Shown here: positions 1 through 5,463 of the stretch, one piece after another
How positions within the stretch are numbered: the stretch's first letter is position 1
How the letters are laid out: every line of letters starts with the position of its first letter
Origin: Candidatus Methanomethylophilaceae archaeon
GTDB lineage: Archaea > Thermoplasmatota > Thermoplasmata > Methanomassiliicoccales > Methanomethylophilaceae
Direction: 5' to 3'
Length of the DNA: 6,212 nucleotides
Assembly: GCA_017395275.1 (NCBI GenBank)
Contig: JAFPVN010000055.1
Span: forward strand, 1-6,212
Translations under genes and position numbers: made by a program
The notes under the pieces: model-generated
What the model saw: the letters and a program-made list of their open reading frames with translations, nothing else
Told to the model about the DNA's origin: nothing
The model's database searches: none

Positions 1-1
1 C

Positions 2-844
2 CACTGGCAGGAACTGGCCAGGTGCGTGGCGGAGGAGATAGACAACGGCGCCGACGGAGTCATCATCCCGCACGGTACCGACACCATGGGATACACCGCC
101 GCCGCACTTTCCTTCATGCTCGGGAACGTGTCCAAACCGGTCATACTCGTGGGGGCCCAGAGGTCATCGGACAGGCCCTCATCGGATGCTTCGACGAATC
201 TCATGGCATGTGCCAGGTTCTGCACCCAGGGGAAGAAGGCAGGTGTCTTCGTGATAATGCACGACACCGAGGGCGACGATTCCTTCGCGGTCCACAACGG
301 GGCGAGGGTCAGGAAGATGCACACCTCCAGGCGCGACGCGTTCAAGAGCATCAACTGCCAGCCCGTGGCGCACATCGACGCTTCGGGAAAGATCATGTTC
401 AACGAGGAGCTCAGGTCCGTCTCCAAGGAGAAGACCGTCGCCAAGACGGACATGGAGAAGAACGTCGTGCTCCTGCAGTACTTCCCCGGGATGGACCCGG
501 ACACCTTCGAGAACATCATCGTCAACTCCAAGGGAGTGGTGTTCGCCGGTTCCGGTCTCGGACATGTGAACTCGTCGCTCATACCCGTCATCAAGAAGGC
601 GTGCGACAACGGCACCGTCGTGGTCATGACGTCGCAGTGCCTCAACGGAAGGGTGAACATGAACGTCTACAACACCGGAAGGGACCTGATCTCCGCCGGT
701 GTGATCTCCGTGTTGGACATGCTCCCGGAGACCGCATACGTCAAGCTGAAATGGGCTCTCGCCAACAGTGCCAGCATCGAGGAGGCGAAGGAGATCATGA
801 GGACCCCTATGGTCAACGAGATGAGCGATAGGAGGCTGTTCTGA
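2..844 (+). CDS. gatD: Glu-tRNA(Gln) amidotransferase subunit D, 5'-truncated by window edge
   Basis: This is the glutaminase subunit of the archaeal GatDE amidotransferase. It releases ammonia from glutamine (or asparagine) and passes it to GatE, which converts Glu-tRNA(Gln) to Gln-tRNA(Gln) in the cytoplasm. The frame is open from base 2, giving 280 residues. The family is usually about 420-440 residues, so the N-terminal domain and the first catalytic threonine lie upstream. What remains is the L-asparaginase-like fold: HGTDTM at 71-88 holds the catalytic Thr (77-79) and Asp (80-82), followed by VGAQRSSDRPSSDA. RKMHTSRRDAF carries the probable catalytic Lys (314-316). The internal GTG codons at 22 and 26 are not the real start, because homology continues upstream (HWQELARCVAEEI). 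The TGA stop shares its A with the gatE start, so the pair is one operon. The RSSDRPSSDA and HTSRRDAF blocks separate GatD from ordinary asparaginases. Confidence 0.96.
   Translation, partial: HWQELARCVAEEIDNGADGVIIPHGTDTMGYTAAALSFMLGNVSKPVILVGAQRSSDRPSSDASTNLMACARFCTQGKKAGVFVIMHDTEGDDSFAVHNGARVRKMHTSRRDAFKSINCQPVAHIDASGKIMFNEELRSVSKEKTVAKTDMEKNVVLLQYFPGMDPDTFENIIVNSKGVVFAGSGLGHVNSSLIPVIKKACDNGTVVVMTSQCLNGRVNMNVYNTGRDLISAGVISVLDMLPETAYVKLKWALANSASIEEAKEIMRTPMVNEMSDRRLF
830..835 (+). promoter_or_regulatory. Shine-Dalgarno site of gatE
   Basis: AGGAGG lies inside the last codons of gatD, with 8 bases between it and the gatE ATG at 844. It is a near-ideal anti-16S match. It supports that start codon and implies that gatE is translated by new initiation or coupled re-initiation behind gatD. 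Confidence 0.8.
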
Positions 845-2709
845 TGACCGAGTACCCGCTCACATGCGGTATCGAGATCCACCAGCAGCTCGATACAAAG
901 AAACTCTTCTGCTCATGCGACAGCCACCTCACGGAGGAGGGCCACGGCTCGTGCTACAGGAGACTGAGGCCCACCACAAGCGAGATGGGCGAGATCGACC
1001 GCGCGGCACTTGCCCAGTTCCAGAGGAACCTGGGATACAGGTACCAGTCCGCACCCGGCGTATCGTGCCTGGTGGAGCTGGACGAGGAGCCCCCGCACGA
1101 GACCAACTCCGAGGCATTGGCCACAACGCTCACGTTCTCCGAGATGATGAAGGCTCGTGTCGTGGATGAGATCCATTTCATGAGGAAGATCGTCGTCGAC
1201 GGTTCCAACACCTCGGGATTCCAGAGAACTGCTCTCGTATCCATGAACGGTTCCGTCGATGTCAACGGCAAGGACATCTCCATCCTCTCCATATGTCTGG
1301 AGGAGGACGCCTGCCGTAAGGTGGAGACCACCGATGCGGAGATCACATACAGACTGGACAGGCTCGGTATCCCGCTGATCGAGGTCGCCACCGGTCCGGA
1401 CATGCACGATCCCGAGGAAGTGATGGAGGTCGCGCTGAGGATCGGTACGCTGCTGAGGGCCACCAAGAAGGTCAAGCGCGGTATCGGTACCATCAGGGAG
1501 GACCTGAACATCTCCGTTCCCGGAGGCGCCCGTATCGAGATCAAGGGGGTCCAGGAGCTCAGGCTGCTGCCGCTGTACGTCCAGAACGAGATGAACAGGC
1601 AGAACATGCTCATCAGGATCAAAGGTATCCTGGAGGAGAGGAAGATATCCCCCGTCAAATTCGAGCCCGTCGATGTTACCGACATCTTCAAGGACTGCGA
1701 GTCCAAGGTCATCAAGGGCGCACTGTCCGATAAGGGAAAGGTCATAGCCGTCCGCCTGCCCGGATTCAAGGGCGTCATGAACGGCGACTCCGGAAAGCTC
1801 CGTCTCGGTTCCGAGATGGCCCAGAGGGCACGTACCAAGGGAGTCAAGGGTATATTCCATTCCGACGAGCTCCCCAACTACGGCATCGAGCAGTCGTACG
1901 TCGACAAGCTGAGGGACTTCCTCGGCATGAACGGTGAGTACGACGCGTTCGTCATCTGCGCCGCCAAGGAGAAGAAGGCCACCGACGCACTCGAGATGGC
2001 CGTCGCCAGGGCCAACGAGGCCATGGTAGGCGTTCCCGAGGAGACAAGGGACCCGCTGCCGGACGGTACCTCGAAGTACTCCAGGCCCCTGCCCGGAGCA
2101 GCGAGGATGTACCCCGAGACCGACGTCCCGCCGATCAACATCTCCAAGGAGAGGATGGAGCACGTCAGGAACACGCTCCCCGAGCTCCCCGAGGAGATCG
2201 AGGCGAGGCTGGTCAAGCAGTATGGCATCAACGCGCAGCAGGCGAGGCAGATGGTCAGGCAGGACCGCTACGACATGTTCGAGGCACTGTGCCAGTTCGA
2301 CGGGATGGCCTCCATCGCCGCAACGACGCTGCTCAACACCTACGGCGAGCTGGAGACCGCAGGCATCGACATCTCCGCCTTCGACACGAAGAGGATGACC
2401 GACCTGTTCAGGATGCTCTCCGAGTCCAAGTTCGCCAAGGAGGCTCTGCCCGCCATACTCAAGGAGATGGGATCCACCGGATGCGACGCGGAGAAGGCCG
2501 TGAAGAAACTGGGATTGGAGTCCGTGGACGAGTCCGAGGCCATCGCGATCATCGCCAAGATCGTCAACGAGCGCGCCGACTTCGTGAAGGAGAAGGGCAT
2601 GGGCGCCGTAGGCGGTCTGATGGGTCCGGTCATGGGCGCACTCAGGGGTAAGCTGGACGGAAAGCGCGCCAACGAGATCCTGATGGCCGAGATCAAGAAA
2701 CTGCTCTGA
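844..2709 (+). CDS. gatE: Glu-tRNA(Gln) amidotransferase subunit E
   Basis: GatE is the kinase/transamidase subunit. It phosphorylates the glutamyl group on Glu-tRNA(Gln) with ATP, then amidates it with ammonia channelled from GatD. The 621 residues match the family length of about 620-640. The N-terminal GatB/E catalytic region (about 1-265) has GIEIHQQLDTKKLFCSC at 9-25, ELDEEPPHETN at 78-88, RLGIPLIEVATGPD at 173-186 and IKGVQELRLLPLYVQNE at 233-249. A GAD domain, shared with bacterial-type AspRS and absent from GatB, spans about 275-400 (VDVTDIF at 276-282). ARMYPETDVPP (420-430) leads into the helical linker. A YqeY-like tRNA-binding tail occupies about 470-621 and ends in GMGAVGGLMGPVMGALRGKLDGK. 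The start is fixed by the AGGAGG site and the overlap with the gatD stop. The end overlaps the converging methyltransferase gene by 17 bp. No frameshift or missing motif is visible. Confidence 0.97.
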   Translation: MTEYPLTCGIEIHQQLDTKKLFCSCDSHLTEEGHGSCYRRLRPTTSEMGEIDRAALAQFQRNLGYRYQSAPGVSCLVELDEEPPHETNSEALATTLTFSEMMKARVVDEIHFMRKIVVDGSNTSGFQRTALVSMNGSVDVNGKDISILSICLEEDACRKVETTDAEITYRLDRLGIPLIEVATGPDMHDPEEVMEVALRIGTLLRATKKVKRGIGTIREDLNISVPGGARIEIKGVQELRLLPLYVQNEMNRQNMLIRIKGILEERKISPVKFEPVDVTDIFKDCESKVIKGALSDKGKVIAVRLPGFKGVMNGDSGKLRLGSEMAQRARTKGVKGIFHSDELPNYGIEQSYVDKLRDFLGMNGEYDAFVICAAKEKKATDALEMAVARANEAMVGVPEETRDPLPDGTSKYSRPLPGAARMYPETDVPPINISKERMEHVRNTLPELPEEIEARLVKQYGINAQQARQMVRQDRYDMFEALCQFDGMASIAATTLLNTYGELETAGIDISAFDTKRMTDLFRMLSESKFAKEALPAILKEMGSTGCDAEKAVKKLGLESVDESEAIAIIAKIVNERADFVKEKGMGAVGGLMGPVMGALRGKLDGKRANEILMAEIKKLL

Positions 2710-3265
2710 TCTCCAATATCCTCAAAGTCTCGAAGAACATGTGCAGGGAGCCCAGCTCCCGCACCTCATACTTCGATAACAGGGACGAGAGTCTATCCTG
2801 GTCCATCAGCGATGATACGACCACCACTATCCTTCCTCCGGGTAGGAGGTGGTCCTTCCCCTTCTCCAGCAGTTCGGGCAGCGGACCCATGCCGTCGTCC
2901 CCTCCGGACCATGCCTTGGCGAGCATGCCCTCGTCGTTCTCCGGCAGATAGGGGAGGTTGAAGACTATGGTGTCGAACCCGCCTTCCACATTCGAATAGA
3001 GGTCGGATTGGCGGATGTCCGCCTTAAGTCCGTTTGATTCGAAATTGGCCTTGGTGAGCTCCACCGCATCGGGATTTATGTCTACGCAGGTCATGTCCGC
3101 CCCGTTGCTGGCACAATGTATGGATACGATCCCGGAACCGCATCCGATCTCCAGGATCCTCTCCCCTTCGCGTACGTCGAGGGACTCAATCAGGAGTTGG
3201 CTGTCCTCGGACGGGGGATATACGTTCTCGTGTTCCGAGACGGATATGGACGGGTCGAACCTCAC
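2693..3265 (-). CDS. HemK2/Mtq2-type class I SAM-dependent protein methyltransferase
   Basis: This is probably the archaeal counterpart of eukaryotic Mtq2/N6AMT1, which methylates the glutamine of the GGQ loop in release factor (aRF1 in archaea), often with Trm112 as partner. The 190 residues fit this compact family, which lacks the helical N-terminal domain of bacterial PrmC. Visible motifs are VYPPSEDS (15-22), the SAM-binding LEIGCGSG (38-45), an acidic residue at the end of strand 2 (D62 in VDIN), the catalytic-loop tetrapeptide NLPY (103-106, followed by LP) and WSGGDDGM (119-126). The tetrapeptide is usually NPPY, so Leu104 is a substitution; Asn103, Pro105 and Tyr106 are kept. The start is GTG at 3265. 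The only in-frame codons upstream before a stop are not starts, and the next candidates would remove VYPPSEDS. There is no good Shine-Dalgarno site, but a TATA-like box lies 26 bases upstream. The gene runs tail to tail with gatE. Small-molecule or RNA substrates are less likely but not excluded. Confidence 0.87.
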   Translation of the reverse strand: MRFDPSISVSEHENVYPPSEDSQLLIESLDVREGERILEIGCGSGIVSIHCASNGADMTCVDINPDAVELTKANFESNGLKADIRQSDLYSNVEGGFDTIVFNLPYLPENDEGMLAKAWSGGDDGMGPLPELLEKGKDHLLPGGRIVVVVSSLMDQDRLSSLLSKYEVRELGSLHMFFETLRILEIRAVS

Positions 3266-3285
3266 GCCCGTCCATGGATGGATGC

Positions 3286-3295
3286 GGATTTATCT
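3286..3295 (-). promoter_or_regulatory. TATA-like box of the methyltransferase gene
   Basis: Read on the minus strand this is AGATAAATCC. Its AAATCC occupies -26 to -21 relative to the GTG start at 3265, the same place as the AAATAC boxes of the ATPase and MBL genes. It lies within the 44-bp gap behind the ATPase gene, so the methyltransferase may have its own leaderless transcript and not depend only on ATPase read-through. Confidence 0.45.
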
Positions 3296-3309
3296 GTGAC
3301 GGTAGGGGG

Positions 3310-4695
3310 TCAGGAGCGGTCGTTCTCTTCCATCGTCTCGGGGGTCAGAAGTTCGATCCCCCTGGATTCGGCATATTCGATCAGTTCGTCGGTGAAACCC
3401 GAACGGGAGAACATGCAGAACCTCCTGTTGTAGCAGTCCTTCAGGGATCTGGAGGTGTTTTCCAGTTCCATCATCTCCCTTATCCCGGATTCCTTGTTGC
3501 GGAATTTGCATTCGCACAGCAGATGATATTCGTTCCCGCCGTCTTCGCAGAGTGCGACGATATCGATATCGGTCGACACTCCCCCGGCCTTTCCCCACCA
3601 GCTTCCGATCGCCTTGCATCTCCTGTGCCTCGTGACATACTGTGCGCATATGTCTTCGAATGCAGGTCCGTAGAATGTCTGGAGATAGGGGAGAATCGTT
3701 TCGTATCCGTATTCTCTGTCCTGTCCGGAAACGGCGGTGACGAAAGGCATCAGGATCTCGTTGCTCAGTCTCACCAGGTTGTCGGTGATCCTGTAGATCT
3801 TCTCCTTCCGGTTGGCGCCGCACATGGGATTGAGCGGGGATACAACGCCTATCGTCTCCATCTTCTTCAGGTTGACGATGACGTTCTCCTCCGACATCCC
3901 GGTGGCCTCGGCGATCTCCTTGCGGGTCACGTGCCCGTCGGATATCGCCTTCAGTATGCCGAGATTGGTAGATACGGGGTCCAGCTCTCTGGCTATTATG
4001 AAATCCGCTTCTTCGCGGAGCGGTGCGTACGTCCCCAGGAAGTTGTTCTTCACGCATTCCTCCACGGTGTCGTCATCCATCATCAGATGGTATAGCGGGA
4101 TGCCGCCTATGAGTGCGTATATCCTCATTCTGTCCGCTTCATTCATGTTCGGATGGAAAGGTCTGCATTTGTCGTACGTCAGCGGGAGAATCTTCATCGG
4201 TCCGATGAAGCGTCTGTACAGTGCGCCCTTCCCGTCCGTGAATATGTTCTCCATCATCTTGATGGACGAACCGCAGATTATCAGCATGGCGTTCATGTCC
4301 TGCAGGTCATGGTCTATGAAAACCTGAAGATAGGAGTTCGTGGCGGGATCCTCCTCGCACAGGTATGTGTATTCGTCGATTACGATGACAGTGCGCTCGC
4401 TGTGCTTTCCGATCGGGACGAGGCGCTTGAGGACGTCGGTGAATTTTGCGAATCTCCCCCCATCTTTCGTGTTGTTGAACGCATTGATGGATTCGTCGAA
4501 AGCCCGGAGGGAGTCGTTGAGGGAGTGCTCGATTGCGGTGAGTAGGATGTGCCTCTTGTCCATGACGAACCGCTGGATGAGAGCGGTCTTGCCTACGCGT
4601 CTCCTGCCCCAGATCGCCAGGGTCCTGATGTTGGGGTTCCTGAACCTGCGTTCCATCTCCGCCAGTTCCTCCTCCCTTCCGATGAGCTTCGTCAT
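3310..4695 (-). CDS. Archaeal-type P-loop ATPase with winged helix and DUF234 nuclease-like C-terminus
   Basis: This is a 461-residue member of the archaeal ATPase (PF01637-like) plus DUF234 class, STAND/AAA-type NTPases common as multi-copy archaeal genes and without a firmly known role. The N-terminus IGREEELAEMERRF (5-18) is typical. Walker A is GRRRVGKT (30-37) and Walker B is VIVIDE (103-108). LIICGSS (138-144) is sensor-like. LYRR (159-162) fits the conserved basic patch that follows in this family, and GGIPLYH (197-203) closes the ATPase module. A winged helix spans about 244-290 (RKEIAEATGMSEENVIVNLKKME). The C-terminal region (about 340-445) resembles a PD-(D/E)XK nuclease: FE (346-347), DID (376-378) and ECK (395-397). 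All key residues appear intact. ATG at 4695 is chosen because the family N-terminus begins there and a TATA-like box precedes it at the spacing expected for a leaderless mRNA. Its target and cellular role cannot be told from sequence; DNA maintenance, regulation and defence are all possible. Confidence 0.9.
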   Translation of the reverse strand: MTKLIGREEELAEMERRFRNPNIRTLAIWGRRRVGKTALIQRFVMDKRHILLTAIEHSLNDSLRAFDESINAFNNTKDGGRFAKFTDVLKRLVPIGKHSERTVIVIDEYTYLCEEDPATNSYLQVFIDHDLQDMNAMLIICGSSIKMMENIFTDGKGALYRRFIGPMKILPLTYDKCRPFHPNMNEADRMRIYALIGGIPLYHLMMDDDTVEECVKNNFLGTYAPLREEADFIIARELDPVSTNLGILKAISDGHVTRKEIAEATGMSEENVIVNLKKMETIGVVSPLNPMCGANRKEKIYRITDNLVRLSNEILMPFVTAVSGQDREYGYETILPYLQTFYGPAFEDICAQYVTRHRRCKAIGSWWGKAGGVSTDIDIVALCEDGGNEYHLLCECKFRNKESGIREMMELENTSRSLKDCYNRRFCMFSRSGFTDELIEYAESRGIELLTPETMEENDRS

Positions 4696-4715
4696 GATGT
4701 GGAGATTGATTGTGT

Positions 4716-4725
4716 GTATTTAACC
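4716..4725 (-). promoter_or_regulatory. TATA-like box of the ATPase gene
   Basis: On the minus strand this reads GGTTAAATAC. AAATAC lies at -26 to -21 from the A of the ATG at 4695. In archaea a TATA box is centred about 25-27 bases before the transcription start, so transcription would begin at or next to the start codon. The bases between box and ATG contain no Shine-Dalgarno match, which agrees with a leaderless message. Confidence 0.6.
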
Positions 4726-4732
4726 GTTAGGA

Positions 4733-4751
4733 TTCTGTAAAAAAAGTTACA
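4733..4751. repeat. Operator-like palindromic repeat, copy 1
   Basis: The core is TGTAA, six bases, TTACA (4736-4751), preceded by TTC. It matches copy 2 (4762-4780) at 17 of 19 positions, 29 bp away. The outer symmetry is broken on the right side: GAA is expected and ACA is found. It lies just upstream of the ATPase TATA-like box, where a bound regulator could block or assist the basal factors. The binding protein is unknown. Confidence 0.6.
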
Positions 4752-4761
4752 ACATATTTTT

Positions 4762-4783
4762 TTCTGTAATAAAAATTACAGAA
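4762..4783. repeat. Operator-like perfect palindrome, copy 2
   Basis: Perfect 9-bp arms TTCTGTAAT and ATTACAGAA flank AAAA. It contains the same TGTAA-N6-TTACA core as copy 1. The dyad is the right size for a dimeric helix-turn-helix protein. A transcript could form a short AT-rich hairpin here, but no gene ends nearby that would need a terminator, so a DNA-binding site is the better reading. Confidence 0.65.
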
Positions 4784-4849
4784 TTTTTGTAGAGCAGACA
4801 TCCAACACACCGTTGCCAATAGGGTTTTGTGGACACTGCGGACGCCAAT

Positions 4850-4860
4850 AGCGAAATACC
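4850..4860 (+). promoter_or_regulatory. TATA-like box of the MBL-hydrolase operon
   Basis: AGCGAAATACC places AAATAC at -26 to -21 from the ATG at 4880, identical in sequence and position to the box of the divergent ATPase gene. The stretch between box and ATG has only a weak AAGGT lying too close to the start to be a normal ribosome site. A leaderless message is therefore likely. The box is only moderately AT-rich. Confidence 0.5.
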
Positions 4861-4879
4861 ACTAACCCGTTGAAGGTCC

Positions 4880-5458
4880 ATGGTGAAATTGGACATCCTC
4901 GCCGTCGGGAATCTGGAGAGGGACGACGACGGCAACATCCTTCAGGCGCATTCCACGTCGACGCTGATCAGGTCCGGCGACAGGCTCATCGTGGTGGATA
5001 CCAGCAGCAGGTACCTCAGACCTGCGCTGAAGAACTCGTTCAGGGAGCTGGGCGTGTTCATGAAGGACGTGGACACGGTCATACTCACGCACTCGCATTC
5101 CGACCACACCGAGAACCTGGACCTCTTCCCCAACGCCAAGGTGTACCTCCATGCCGGAGGGGAGGAGGTATCGTTCAAGCACGAGACCGTGACCGAGGAC
5201 ATCGAGATAGCGGAGGGAGTGAAGCTCGTGCACACCCCGGGCCACACCCCCGACAGCATGAGCGTCTTCGTGAAGGCGGACAGGAACTATGCCGTTGCCG
5301 GGGACGCGGTGCCGCTGGAGGACAACATACGCAAGAAGGTCCCCCCGCGCCTGAACTACGATCCCGACCTCGCGATGCAAAGTATAAAATCCATCGTCCG
5401 TTTCGCCGATGTCATCGTGCCGGGACACGGGTTCCCGTTCATGACAACATTAAGGTGA
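4880..5458 (+). CDS. Metallo-beta-lactamase-fold hydrolase
   Basis: This is a 192-residue cytoplasmic metal-dependent hydrolase of the MBL superfamily; its substrate cannot be read from sequence. The metal site is complete: HSHSDH (71-76) supplies H71, H73, D75 and H76, H122 follows in HTPGHT (118-123), D142 in AGDAV, and H183 in PGHG (181-184). The segment THSHSDHTENLDLFPNA resembles the small MBLAC1-like branch, whose animal member has been reported as an RNA nuclease; this is family resemblance only. It lacks the beta-CASP insert and KH domains of archaeal CPSF-type nucleases and is shorter than most glyoxalase II proteins. There is no signal peptide. The ATG at 4880 is preferred over the next-codon GTG because of the -26 AAATAC box. 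Its stop TGA is part of the ribosome site of the next gene, so the two are co-expressed. Hydroxyacylglutathione-hydrolase-like activity is an alternative. Confidence 0.88.
   Translation: MVKLDILAVGNLERDDDGNILQAHSTSTLIRSGDRLIVVDTSSRYLRPALKNSFRELGVFMKDVDTVILTHSHSDHTENLDLFPNAKVYLHAGGEEVSFKHETVTEDIEIAEGVKLVHTPGHTPDSMSVFVKADRNYAVAGDAVPLEDNIRKKVPPRLNYDPDLAMQSIKSIVRFADVIVPGHGFPFMTTLR
5452..5458 (+). promoter_or_regulatory. Shine-Dalgarno site of the zinc-ribbon gene, overlapping the upstream stop
   Basis: AAGGTGA includes the TGA stop of the MBL gene and lies 5 bases before the ATG at 5464. It fixes the start of the downstream gene, although the same frame stays open far upstream. Termination at the site would place ribosomes on the next start, suggesting translational coupling. 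Confidence 0.8.
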
Positions 5459-5463
5459 TTAAG

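Larger units (their letters stand above)
4696..4879. other. Divergent intergenic regulatory region
   Basis: This 184-bp region separates the leftward ATPase gene from the rightward MBL gene. Its left half (about 4715-4790) is strongly AT-rich, with runs of seven A (4739-4745) and seven T (4757-4763). It contains the ATPase TATA-like box, two palindromic repeats and, at the right edge, the MBL TATA-like box. Nothing further is recognised between 4790 and 4849 except an 8-bp repeat. I see no tRNA, structured RNA or convincing small gene here. Confidence 0.75.

Noticed and set aside
22..831. Plus-strand 269-codon frame beside gatD
   Set aside because: It is the wrong-frame shadow of gatD, with an Arg/His/Gly-rich product and no motifs.
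913..2163. Open 416-codon frame on the minus strand across gatE
   Set aside because: It mirrors the gatE codons, has low-complexity composition with no recognisable domain, and gatE is fully supported by family motifs. Such antisense frames are common in GC-rich genes.
3274..4095. 273-codon plus-strand frame opposite the ATPase
   Set aside because: It is antisense to a gene with intact Walker and nuclease-like motifs, and its translation shows no domain.
4739..4763. A7 and T7 runs around 4746-4756 as an intrinsic terminator hairpin
   Set aside because: A stem of only A-U pairs would be unstable, and no gene ends nearby in either direction. The region is upstream of both flanking genes.
4733..4783. 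Repeats as the start of a CRISPR array
   Set aside because: There are only two short copies, the interval between them is 10 bp with no spacer-like sequence, and no cas gene is present.
4747..4938. 63-codon minus-strand frame spanning the intergenic region and the MBL start
   Set aside because: It has no ribosome site or family resemblance, crosses the palindromes and the MBL promoter, and its first part is antisense to MBL codons.
4870..5463. In-frame upstream extension of the zinc-ribbon gene back to 4870
   Set aside because: It runs out of frame through the well-supported MBL gene and gives Arg/His/Gly-rich sequence without domains. The Shine-Dalgarno site at 5452-5458 and the family N-terminus mark ATG 5464 as the start.
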